From Euperipatoides rowelli (lineage: Eukaryota; Onychophora; Udeonychophora; Euonychophora; Peripatopsidae): a DNA stretch of 20,376 nucleotides. Made by a program: the position numbers and the translations under genes. Under the pieces are notes generated by a model. The model saw only the letters and a program-made list of their open reading frames with translations. It was not told the DNA's origin and did not search any database. Below, one piece after another: positions 1-10,376 of this stretch. The stretch's first letter is position 1, and every line of letters starts with the position of its first letter. Location: the NCBI GenBank assembly GCA_003024985.2, contig PXIH01S0000269.1. The stretch is one strand, 5' to 3'.

Positions 1-186
1 TATATATATACCTACAGTATATATACATACAGTATATTTACGCAATGCTAACGCATTTCTGTGTGACACTTAATTAGTCTAAATTCCCCACCGTATTTTT
101 CTACGCAACGTCCACGCTGCTAACGCATTTCTGTGTGACACTTAATTAGTCTAAATTCCCCACCGTATTTTTCTACGCAACGTCCA
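1..186. repeat. TA-rich simple sequence and a 72-bp-period tandem duplication
   Basis: Bases 1-40 are TA-rich simple sequence with repeated ACAGTAT words. Bases 46-114 and 118-186 are the same 69-base segment, read base by base, so the period is 72. The unit contains TTCCCCACCGTATTT and ACGCAACGTCC and has no open frame of note. The two copies are identical while nearby elements are much diverged, so the duplication is recent, or it is an assembly artefact at the contig edge. The unit is not recognised as a named repeat. Confidence 0.85.
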
Positions 187-1462
187 GTGTGACGCCAGCC
201 TAAGACACTAGTGTAGTAACTAAAATAGACCTATAACACTAGTAAAAAATTGTTATATTAAATATTTAATTAAAGCATTCTTAAAGTTTTTAAATAACAG
301 ACTTCCTATTAACTTAATAGCAAGCCTAGTAATTATAGTAACATGTCTAGGAGTATAGGACACCTTTATTTGTTTATTTATGGCATTATGAGACATCTGA
401 TAATTTAAAAATATATAACATCTGCTTGATTTAAAGCTGTTGCTAACAAAATCTGAATAAATTATGTAATTTAAAAAATATAATTTTGCAATACTAACTC
501 TATAAATCATAGTAAGAATGAGAAAATACTATCATTTTTAGCTTGTCAGCACCAATACTTTAGTGAAATGAAAAATTCTAAATTTATAAGTGCATTTTTA
601 AGCTTATGCATTGCATTCTACTTTTGGCAAAACAAATAAGAATTTAGAAATTAATATGCAAATTATTTTTGTTTTATTACTGAAAAAAATATTAAAAAAT
701 TATAATTACTGTATATTAAAAAAGCAATCCAAATGTACTATATTTCTTTATTATAAGTAAAAATGCAATTTGAAATTTTAGTTAAAATGTATAATTTTTA
801 CATTTGGAACATATTAGTTAGTGTGCTGGGGAAAGAAACTACCCGGGTAGTAATGCGGTTAACCGGTTAGGAAGCAGATGGAATATAGATGGGAAGAGGA
901 TGAAGATGAGATCAATGAGGAGGTAGAGGACAAAAGAAGATGGGTCTTGATAATGAAAAATAAGAATTCTTGTAGATCTTTTTTTTTTTTGTTAACACAC
1001 ACAGTAATCCTTAAATAAAATAGTGATTTCAATAATATTTTTAACATTATCATAAGCACAAATATAATATTATATTTACTTGCTTAATAGGATAATAAAT
1101 CTTAAAGGCCAACCACATACTTATAAATTCGCATCACATAAATGATCTAAATTATTTTTTTTACTGGTTTTATAATATAAAAAAATATTGATTTTGAAAT
1201 TATTTATGCAGTTTTAACATTTAAAACTTGTCTGTTTTTTTTTATTTTAATTTTTTTTTTATGTGTGAAAACAAGATAAATTGGCCATAGAAGTCACAAG
1301 AGTATTGCATACTGGGAAACTCTTTAATTTAAATATATAATTAACTGAATTAAAAAAAAAATGTACTGTATTTATCATTTAAGATTTGTAATAAGTTTTT
1401 TTTCAACACATTATGTCCTTTTGGTACTGGTAATTAGGATTTTTTTAAAAAAAAAAATTTGT
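187..1462. other. AT-rich non-coding stretch, no gene seen
   Basis: This lies on the 3' side of the FAM135 exon at 1905-2060 (that gene runs leftward), so it is probably intron. It is AT-rich with stops in every frame. The only distinct patch is 838-868, where the 14-base palindrome ACTACCCGGGTAGT is followed closely by CGGTTAACCG and AACCGGTT. The purine-rich run at 870-950 gives short open frames that look like composition effects. Confidence 0.6.
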
Positions 1463-1690
1463 AAAACAACCTTTCTACATATAGGAAAGGGGATTTCACG
1501 GCATTTCTCCGCAAACATTTGATACTCTCCAAATCCACTCTTTGATGTTATAACCCAGCAGTAGTAAACATAGTTCCTACCGCCCACAAGTGGGTGATTG
1601 AAACTTTCATGGTGGGTGGTGGGATTTTTGTCCGCTGTTATAAATTTTGTTCTTCCTCCATATATCAAATACATTGCTAACAACTTTGTG
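1463..1690. other. Higher-GC island, unassigned (possible repeat relic)
   Basis: This patch is visibly richer in GC than its surroundings. It has an open minus-strand frame of about 80 codons (1683 leftward) containing FNHPLVGGRNYVYYCW. I do not recognise it. It lacks convincing splice borders, and it does not resemble the FAM135 segment that should follow the exon at 1905-2060 (a VRRFSEAFF-like sequence). A degraded transposable-element fragment is the most likely explanation. Confidence 0.25.
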
Positions 1691-1904
1691 AGTTTGTATC
1701 GATGGAGATGCAGAAATTCATTAAATTTAAATTATCTCTGTATAAACATATATAAAGTATAAATAAATAAAGAAAATGACATATTTTTTTTACAAACCCT
1801 CCCTCTAAAAATTACTTTGCACTTGTGTTAAATTGAGTTATGCATCACTGGTGGGTGATAATAAATTTTATATCAACAAAGGTTGACAGAACAAAAATGC
1901 TTAC

Positions 1905-2060
1905 TCTTTGAAGATGGTGACTTCTGGCAAGAACATAACGCACTTTATCATTAAGCGTAAACAGATCTAAAAACTGGGTCCACAACAGAACATTTTCTGC
2001 ACAAAGCTGGGCAATATCACTAGCAGCAGTCTCCAGTAATTCATCTTCAGTTTGGAATGT
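1905..2060 (-). CDS. FAM135-family protein, internal exon (156 nt)
   Basis: Minus-strand exon of 52 codons, phase 0 at both ends. The acceptor AG is at 2061-2062 after a T-rich run. The donor reads AGA|GTAAGC, with GT at 1904-1903. The product contains ETAASDIAQLC, LLWTQFLDLFTLN and VLARSHHLQR. From memory this aligns without gaps to vertebrate FAM135A/B (NLAQLC, LWGQFLEVITL, LLAQEHHTLRVRRF). FAM135 proteins pair an N-terminal DUF3657 region with a C-terminal DUF676 serine-esterase-like domain; their cellular role is poorly defined. This exon lies in the N-terminal/middle conserved region, not the esterase domain. The next exon, expected to start with VRRFSEAFF-like residues, is not seen between 1 and 1900, so it probably lies beyond the left edge. 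Family identity is strong; A or B cannot be assigned. Confidence 0.88.
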
Positions 2061-2782
2061 CTATTTAAGCAAAAATACGATGTGATTAGTAAATGATTTA
2101 TAAAGTTGATTAGAAAAAATAAAATTCATTTTTTTTTCTGTTTGTAGTGGAACTATAAAAGGTCATGATTTTTTCCAAAATATAAATATATAGACTACAC
2201 AATTAAAAGATAAAAATAACCCATTTTCAGAAAAATTCATCTTTTTATCCATTAAATGGTAAAACAGAAGGTTAAATAAACATTTGATAGCTTGAAAAAC
2301 AACATTTTAAATATGTACAGTATATACAATTAAGACCAATCATGATACAATATTGGTAAATTAATTCACAAAGCGCTCAAAATTATTTCTCATTGAAAAA
2401 ATATAAACAGTTTAAGAAAACCAATTTGTTTACAAAATTCTATGAAGTAATATGGTAAAAATATTAATGCAGTATTTACAGTGTTAAATGCATATATATT
2501 TGAGGAATATTGAAAACTAAATAAATATTCATTTAAAAAAGTAGAAAATTCTGAAAATATTTACCAATAAAGAGGTTTAAGAAATCTAATAGATCAACTT
2601 AAATTTCTTTCATCTGATATTGGAATTAATAGCTGAAGAAATTAATATTTTGTGAAGAAGGGACCCAGTTGTTTTTTTTCTTCTTAAGAATTAACATTAA
2701 TTTCAGAACTGTTTATAATTGGAAATATCTGTACCTTGTCCAGTAGTGGTTCCTAAGGTGAGGAAAGTAATGTGTACTTAAA

Positions 2783-2797
2783 NCCCCCCCCCCCCCC
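2783..2797. repeat. Poly-C run next to an ambiguous base
   Basis: An N at 2783 is followed by 14 C bases and then a pyrimidine-rich TCTATCTCTCTCT stretch to about 2833. The run length is probably unreliable. Confidence 0.9.
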
Positions 2798-5184
2798 TTC
2801 TGACTCATCCCCTTCTTATCTCTATCTCTCTCTAAAAAAAACCCTGCTTTGTTGGATTTGACTGCATTCTGTATTTTAGTAGAGTAGAATGTTTATTAAG
2901 AGTTATCTTCAGAGCTGTAGTCCTATGATAAAGATCATCATGTAAAGGGATAAATATAATTTCTACCACACAATATTTTATAATAGATAGAATATGCACA
3001 TTTTTTTGGGTCACATAATACACAATAGTTTAAAATTTAAAATTAATTTAACAGATTGAGTAATTATTAATAATTGGCTTATTTTTGTATTTTATGAATC
3101 AAGGTATTAATAGGCTATTCCTATTTATTTAGTCTCTTTTTCAAAGACAAATGAGAAGTAACAAAGCTAGCAAATTTTTGATAATAGTCTACAGAACTTT
3201 CTATTATCTTGAAAATTTGAAGCATGAAACACTCGATCCAATGTATAAAAAAATCCATCACAGAGTATAAATCGTTTTTTGATACTAAATAATAACAATA
3301 ACAGCTTAAATTTATTTAATAAAAAATAATATATTCACTGGTGACCAAAGTAGAAGGTTTACTGTATACATTTAAATTGGTTAATCAACTATCCATAGTT
3401 CTGATTAAGAATAAAATAAAAATAGAAACTAACCACAACTGAAAGAAAAATAAGCAAAATACTAACTGCACAGAAATAAGACTGTTCTCACTTCCATGCA
3501 CAATAAGTAAAACCATAATCTTGATAAAGATTATTAACATTTAAAAGTTAAATCTATCAGTAAAATGGGTATCAGAAAATAAATGAAATGGTTGATTTCA
3601 GATATATGATTCTGAATTAAGTCAACACTACCTAGTTATTAAATTAATAGGATATTTGAACTTCAATACACACTCAAATAATAGTTGACATTTGAATGGT
3701 ATGAAAGTTATTGTTCAAGATATAATTAGATAACTTGCTTATGTCTAATAAAGATGAAACAGTAGAAGTAGAAAGATCCCCTGGTAATAGTAAGAAGCTG
3801 TCTGTAGCCACAAAAGATCTAAAATAAGCGCCTGGAAAATTGGCTTGAACCATAAATTTTTTTTAAAAAAAAAAGGAATAAGGTGATATTAGTTTCAAAA
3901 CAGAGATAGTCAAGCAACAGAAAGTTTGTAGGACTAATGCTAACTATGGGTTAGACTGGAACTCTATGATTTCCTAAGAAGCTGAGCGACAGATAAACAA
4001 ATGGTACCATATAGTAGAAATTTATAAAAGTGAATAAAAAGTAAAAAGAATAACTTTAATAATAAGCACTTCATAAAAGGGAAAATTTCAAGAAAAAAAA
4101 TTGTATCAAACTCAAATTTAAAGTGACAAAAATTTGAGTCAAAATTAACAAATTGCAATTAGTTTTAAAAGTCAAAAATCAAATTTTAAGTCAGAAAAGG
4201 GTAGATAAAGAATGGAACAAATTTAATTAACAATTCAGAATATTAGATATAATTATTAAGGGAATTGAGTTTAATCTGACCATAATTTATTTTTTTGGTG
4301 AAGATTTCCTTCTCGAAGGAACTATGTGATCACCTAAATCTTAGGTGACCTGTCTATAGGATCCCATAATCCTATTGGGTATATAAAAGCTAAAGTACTG
4401 GGATACTTGTGATGGGAAAGTAAGAACTCAATAAATCTTGTCCTGCTGGGAAAGGTTGTGCAAGAACATCACAGTTGAAGTCGAGAGTTGTGTCTGCTGG
4501 AGAATTGGAAGATCCCAAGAAATAAAAAATAGTTAATAATCTAGGTAGATGTAGTGTTAAATCTAAAATGCTGGAAGCCATCAGACGTTTCACTTTTATT
4601 CCAATGTAAAATCTCCAAGGATTTCTTATATTTATTTATAAGCCAAATTCTAATATAAAGATAAAAAACTCATAAAATGTTGTAGCACATCTAAAGCAGG
4701 TCTAGTTTCATCCCCTTAGTGTATGCACAAATTTTAAATATGTCCATCCAGTAATGCTTTTTACTTGCAATATTATTATATCATTCTAGAGCTGTAAGTN
4801 TACTGCTGTAAAATACTATTTTAGATAAATTTAATTTCTAAATTAGACATTATAATTAATTAGTTTATGTGTTACAAGAGTTTAACATTTTTTTAAAATT
4901 TAAATGGGACTGTAATTGTAAAAGTTAAACAGTTTGACTATCGGTTAAATGTTTAAACATTTACATGGCTCAACCTTACTTTGATTTGATAGCCTAAAAT
5001 TAGAAGAAATTAAGTGATAAGATGATGATTGATGGAATACCATGTCTGGTGATTAATCTTTATGCCATGGTGGTCGTAATCCACTTTATTTCTATACTTT
5101 TACAAAAAATATAGTTTCCAGCAAACTTGGCATCCTAGTATATAAGTTAAAGTTGCGACTTACTCAAATTGAAAAAACAAAAAA

Positions 5185-5208
5185 CTAATGCATTTTAAAA
5201 TGCATTAG
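5185..5208. repeat. 24-bp perfect palindrome
   Basis: CTAATGCATTTT is followed directly by its own reverse complement, with no loop. It lies inside the FAM135 intron, with no neighbouring inverted repeat to suggest transposon ends. It contains two ATGCAT cores. Confidence 0.9.
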
Positions 5209-5622
5209 CATGCTGACTTAATAAGGAAAAATAAATCACATATTTGCTCTTCTTTTTAATTAGACATTAGAAACCAGCAAAATCATCACTACAAATCTAA
5301 TATTAAATATAGTCAAATTAAATTGTTTCCGATAGATTCTTCAAAATAAATATTTCAATATCAAAATTTATATGATTTATTAATTCAGCATAAGATATAT
5401 AAATAGTTTATGGCATTTAATAGACTGCACAAAACCAAAGAAGAGATAACTTTATTATATTAATGAAGGTGACTGACATCACATGGACATTTTACTATAC
5501 AACACCTAGCATTTGAATAAGGAGGCCAGTGCAATTGGAAAAAGAAAATAGAACAAAGCACAGGTGGCAATGATATATGAATGATGGCAGGGCTAAACAT
5601 GAAACATTTATAACATATTTAC

Positions 5623-5694
5623 CCCATATTCTGACTGAAATTCAGAGGTCGAAGAGACGCGAGGCCGGCCCTCTCGGCCAACCAGCTTTGATTC
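5623..5694 (-). CDS. Candidate in-frame 24-codon cassette exon of the FAM135 gene
   Basis: This 72-nt minus-strand stretch is GC- and CpG-rich inside a very AT-rich intron. A pyrimidine-rich tract (about 5705-5740) precedes GAGCAG, giving an acceptor at 5696-5695. The other side reads TATGGG|GTAAAT, with GT at 5622-5621. The length is a multiple of three, and the FAM135 exons on both sides meet in phase 0. Inclusion would therefore add 24 residues (ESKLVGREGRPR, then VSSTSEFQSEYG) without breaking the frame, and there is no stop. Vertebrate FAM135 has no residues at this junction as I recall it, so this would be a lineage-specific optional exon. The alternative is a tRNA-derived SINE fragment: TTGGCCGAGAGG resembles a tRNA-Leu/Ser A box, and TTTGATTCC on the other strand resembles a B box. 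Confidence 0.4.
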
Positions 5695-7812
5695 CTGCTC
5701 AAGCAAATCCAAGAAGAGAGAAAGTGATAAAACAAAATGGAATATTTGATTTTTGATAATCCCTTTAATCAAAAAGCATGTGGGAAAGAAATGATTAGGT
5801 AAAATACTGCAGCTGTAAGCTGTGAAAAAAATGATTAGGGTTAGCAATGAGTACTGTAGTGCCACCGTTTGTGCATTTTAAGCCTGTATAAAGAACTTGC
5901 AGTGCATTAACATTAAATAGTTGAACATGCAATATGTTGACTGTAACATTTCATGCCTTTAAATTAGAATATAAATTACACAAATATTTAGTCTTCAATT
6001 AAAATACATTAGGAATACATTCAAAATAAAAATTAAGTTATAAATAGTAATGAAATTTTTATAGCTCATTTAAATTTATTAGTTCTTAAGTACAATGTTT
6101 ATAACTTAAATCCAGTACAATTATTAGATTATAAAATAAATGTTAATTATTTTAAAATATCAAATTCAAATAGCTTAAAAAAAAATCAGGGTCCGAAATT
6201 CACACACATTTTCCTTTAATTATTTATAGTAAGTTGTCTTCGATTCAAAATTTTTCCGTTAATAGTGACTGGATTATAATAATTATTTTATTTCATATCT
6301 ACAAACCAGAAGTTCTGGAAGAACTAATGATGCCTGAATTCCTCTTTAATTACGTTTTTAGGGACGTTCTTTAATTATCTTTTCACCCACAGGGAGTGCT
6401 TCACTTTTATGATATAAGGCATTTCCTTGCAGTCAAACTTCACCAATCAGGGTTAATTTGTTTCAAATCAGCTCAGTACTTTCTGGAAAGTTTAGGTTTT
6501 TAGCCATAGAAAGAGCTTAATGCTTCTTCCCTCTCCAAAACTTCACAGTCAATGTGATTAGTTCCTGATTGTTGTGCTAAATTTAGCTTACCTTGGATAA
6601 TCAGTTCAAAACTTATTATAGGGCCTTTAGTTATCTTTTTAGCATACTTTTGACCCTTCATATTTCCTAAGTTTTTCTATTTGAGATTAACCTTCCTCTC
6701 TTTACCTTTGTGACTCATTGACTTAATCTTAAAGAATGAGTTCAAAATTTATAGGGATGGGGAATTTAATTCCCTAATTAGTTACATAAATATTTAATAT
6801 ACCGAACTTATCTGAAAATAAGATATAAAGAACACCAACAATCAGGACAAATTTAGTTTTCTCTACCATTGTGCTAATGTATTTGTCTAGGACAATCAGT
6901 TAGAATGTTATTGAGGGGGTGGGGTATAATTTTCTTTTTAGCTGCAGAAGGCCTTTTGTAGCTTCACATCTAGGAAAATCTTTGCACTAAATGAACTCTT
7001 GGTACTCCACTTGTGTACCAAATTGGATTTATCTCAGGCAATTGGTTTAAAAATAAGGGATCCACACACATGATGAACTTATAAGCTGACTTTTCTAGGA
7101 AACTAGACTAGAAATGATATAAATTATAGCATATTATAACAAAAAATAACTTTTAACATTTTAATTATAAAAAATATAATTATCTAATTGAAGTACACCC
7201 AATCTTTACTGTATTTTCTATTATTATTATATCTTTTATTTCAGGATACACCATTCAAATTTACATACTTCTACTTTAATTGCTACATGTGAATTAATGA
7301 CTGAAAAGTGTCTAATTAAATGTAATAAATTATTATGAAGGCCTATTTATCCTAAGGGCATGTAATTATTTATAATCTCCAAATTTCAGGTAGGCATTTT
7401 TTCTAGAAATATCATCCTGAAAACATAATTTAATTTCCTATTAAAATAGATGCTCAGATCACAGAACCCATTGGTCATGTTCAGTGTTGTCAATTTTCTT
7501 ATTTTTTTAGTACTAAAACGAAAATTTAAAAAGTAGACTGCTGATGTTTAATAACCGAGGTTAGTGACTTTTCTAATTTTGAAACATAAAACCAGTGATG
7601 TAATATTACCAATTGCTTAAGATAAGCACACACTGAAGTTAAAATCTCTGAAAATTAAATCTACAGTATATGGATAATTTTGTTACTGAGAGAGAAATCA
7701 CAAGAGAAATGAGACACACATGTTCAATCTTCTCTCAGAAAGGATAAGATTTTGATGAAAGCGGTGTTTCGAAGTCAAGTTCTTCCTGTTGTCAAACTTA
7801 ATTTTAAATGCA

Positions 7813-8010
7813 ATGGATAACAATGAGGAGGACACTATTAGTATTGCTGCAGGTTCGACCATGTAATATTTGTTGATACAAAGGAGAAAAACTAAGAAGA
7901 AACAGAATCGTGTGGTCTAAATCTGGGATTAAAAAGAGACAAGATTTTGGTGCAAAAGAGTTATGATGTGAACAAAATGACTTAAAAAAAATTTTGAGTT
8001 TCAATTAATT
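7813..8010 (+). pseudogene. Possible PIF/Harbinger transposase N-terminal relic
   Basis: An ATG at 7813 opens MDNNEEDTISIAAGST and soon hits a stop. Read across frames, the following text gives a basic stretch (RRKTKKKQNRVW) and then KSGIKKRQDFGAKEL. This recalls the acidic start, the RxWxxxWxxxR..GA segment and the leucine-rich region at the N-terminus of PIF/Harbinger nucleases. No DDE core or clear inverted ends were found, so this would be a short decayed fragment. The resemblance is from memory and weak. Confidence 0.28.
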
Positions 8011-8546
8011 TTACTGTTTCTTCATCAGTCCAAATTTTGGGGGAACTTTATGTGTTTTGCATTGGGGTATTGAGTGGCACCATGTTTGGTGAATCACATG
8101 ATCTTAGCATCATGATTAATTGGCAACGATTCGAGTCTTAAGAGAAAAATTCTCAAAAACTAGAAGCTCTAGTCTACTTCTGATATTTATCGAATATATC
8201 TTTCCCTGAGATTTCTCTAGAGAATTTATGACACAGACGTGACAGAAATTATCGCCGGCCTCAAATTTCACTAATTCTCAGGTATTTTATCTCCCATGTG
8301 TGCTCACCTTTAATACGATTTCAATATATCTAACATTGAAGGGCTTTTAAAGGTTCAGACATTCTGTATAAGCTTATGCATTTTGTTAAGATTATTTACA
8401 TCATGATGAAAATTAATTTATATTCATTTTGCATTATTTATCAATGTTGCTTGATTAAGCAAATTTCTTTATATATTGTTTCTTTAATAGAAAGTTCCTA
8501 CACACTTAAAGGTCAAGGGTAACAGATTATTTTTTATTATTATTGA

Positions 8547-8572
8547 TTTTTAAAGATAATTATCTTTAAAAA
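8547..8572. repeat. 26-bp perfect palindrome
   Basis: TTTTTAAAGATAA is followed by its reverse complement with no spacer, and runs into a long A tract (to about 8581). Its composition is simple, but the GATAATTATC core makes it more than a T-run/A-run. Confidence 0.85.
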
Positions 8573-9806
8573 AAAAAAAAAATTCCACAAAAAAAAATTA
8601 AATAAAAAAAGTAATTTATAATTCAATTTTCAAAATATTTGTCTTTAGCTCCTCCCCCTTAGAACAACATTGTCTATTATATATTCTTAGGGAGAAATTT
8701 TGTTATGTAATTGTTCAAAAACGAATAGAGTTTGCTATACTAACCTATACAATATTTGCTATCTTTGTCAGCTAAAGGCTGGAAATCCTATGGACTAATT
8801 GATTAAATACTTCTACAGAATCATAATCAAATTCATCCTTTGTGCTATTGATTTCCTATTTGTTTAAAAAAAATCTAAACAAGCTTTATTACCAGGTGAA
8901 CAGCACTCTATTTACAGCATAAAAAGTTTCAACATCAAATTAATTTTGGACCCAAAAAAAATTTNAAACTTTTTTTTTTTTGTAATCTCAGACGAAGAAC
9001 AGGAATATTTTTCATTTTACCTTTAAATAGCTTTTTTGTTTATGCATTTTTTTTTCAGTGGAATCAATAATAATAAAAAAATGAAAACTCCATTACTGGA
9101 TATGACCTTTAACCTTTTTATCTTAAAATATGTGACCATAAAGCAGGTAATAATCTCATGTTTCCCAAACATGCTTTCACTCTTTGACATCATTTGCACA
9201 AATCCCTTAAGGGCTAGCAGTAAAAAGAATTTACAAGTAAAAAGCAGACTTTAATGATGAATAAATTAATGGCATTTAGGCCTACTTCTTTCAAAAACAT
9301 CAAAATAAAATTAAATATCTCTTATGAAGATAAGGAAGAATGACTTTATGCCAGAATCTTAAGTGCTTATTTAGTGAATCAGGAAGTGATGGTCAAACAT
9401 GAGTGGAGATGGAACACTTTGGTCTCAACTGAAAGGCTTATTTTGGAGTAAGTTAACATACTTTTTATAATTTCCCAATGATTTTAAGAATGTCTTGGAG
9501 GTATGTTTAAACTTATGTATTATTTTAATATAATGATTTAATTTGAAATAAATATATATTTTTAATCAGTAGGCTAATTATTATCAGAAAGGCTAAAACT
9601 ATTGAAAAGAAATGTTAACTCACAAAAATGGAAAATGAACAATTATTTTGAAGTGTGAATTTCATACTCCAATTATTATACAATTTTAAATATTTCTTTC
9701 TTTCTTTTTTTAAAAAATAAAAAGAAAAAAATATTTAGTAAACAATATATAATTTAAGTTTTTATTTCTATAACAAATATTTTTTTCTTCTAAACTTTTA
9801 ACTTAC

Positions 9807-9856
9807 CTGTGCAATCTCACAAATTAAATGGAATTTGGCATGACAATCTGTTGTTT
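9807..9856 (-). CDS. FAM135-family protein, upstream internal exon (50 nt)
   Basis: Minus-strand exon with textbook borders: TTTGTGTTTTACAG before 9856 and CACAG|GTAAGTT at 9807-9801. It begins with the last two bases of a codon and ends in phase 0, matching the phase-0 start of the exon at 2060. It encodes TTDCHAKFHLICEIAQ. Joined to the next exon it aligns without gaps to the vertebrate FAM135 segment DVEARLTELCEEVK. If the preceding exon ends in G, the split codon is GAA (Glu), the residue expected there. No convincing preceding exon was found between 9857 and 20376; a weak candidate at 16670 was rejected. The upstream intron is probably longer than 10 kb. Confidence 0.88.
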
Positions 9857-10016
9857 CTGTAAAACACAAAGATATTCATCAAATAATTATAAGAATTTAA
9901 AATGTAAAGCAAATACAATTAAATTAGGGAAACCAAACACAAAATGTTTAAATTTTGTTTGTAAAGAGCATGCATGAGAGAGAGAATATAAACTTATACT
10001 GTATATAGAAAGTTTC

Positions 10017-10277
10017 TGTGGTACAGTAACACTTTACCCACAAGAATGATAATCAATATTAGTTATTGATTACCTATAACAAAGTTCTTATTCAAATAGC
10101 CGGTTACTTAATCATGCTAGTATTAACATCATTGTGATTCCATTCTAACTGATTCTATAGTTAAGATGACCGTATTTTAGGTCATAAATATTACCTGTTC
10201 TAAAGCCTTATTTTGTTCCTATTAAAAGTTCCTATTATCTATTTAACTTCCACTGTTTATTGTTCAAGTCATTAACA
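10017..10277 (+). repeat. 5' LTR (261 bp)
   Basis: It starts TGTGG and ends TTAACA, giving the usual TG..CA borders. It aligns along its length with 14129-14180 plus 15955-16140. The best-conserved stretch is about 10100-10215 (TTACTTAATCATGCTAGTATT, CCTTATTTTGTTCCTATTA). The target duplication GTTTC lies immediately upstream. This copy preserves the uninterrupted sequence at the point where the 3' LTR carries an insertion. Confidence 0.9.
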
Positions 10278-10282
10278 ATAAT

Positions 10283-10300
10283 TGGCAACAAGATAAAAAA
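10283..10300 (+). promoter_or_regulatory. Primer-binding-site candidate
   Basis: Six bases after the LTR the sequence reads TGGCAACAAGAT. A primer site begins with TGG, complementary to the CCA end of a tRNA. Invertebrate gypsy elements often have a TGGCGACGAGGAT-like start here, and this looks like a mutated version. The tRNA is not assigned. Confidence 0.5.
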
Positions 10301-10376
10301 TGCTTAAATTTGAAATAATAAGTAACCAAAAAGTATAAAAACATTTTACCTTCCTTTTTTTTTTTTTTAAAAAAAA

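Larger units (their letters stand above)
2061..9806 (-). other. FAM135 intron (7.7 kb)
   Basis: Non-coding sequence between the two FAM135 exons, bounded on the minus strand by CAG|GTAAGT at 9807-9801 and AG at 2062-2061. It is AT-rich and has no recognisable conventional gene. It contains a candidate cassette exon (5623-5694), a possible Harbinger relic (7813-8010), perfect palindromes (5185-5208, 8547-8572), a small hairpin (TCACCTAA at 4330-4337 with TTAGGTGA at 4341-4348) and T-run/A-run tracts. One minus-strand stretch at about 6504-6674 stays open for over 50 codons and may be an old element fragment. The remainder is unremarkable. Confidence 0.8.

Noticed and set aside
4390-4593. Minus-strand frame with an acceptor-like CTCCAG and text DTTLDFNCDVLAQPFP
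   Set aside because: No donor and no FAM135 or other family match; the flanking exons align without a gap here, so it is treated as chance or an old repeat.
6504-6674. Open minus-strand stretch with protein-like text (KKITKGPIISFELIIQGKL)
   Set aside because: Bounded by stops, no splice borders, no recognised family; at most an old element fragment, too weak for a feature of its own.
7850-7860. tRNA B-box-like GGTTCGACC
   Set aside because: No A box or cloverleaf around it; isolated match.
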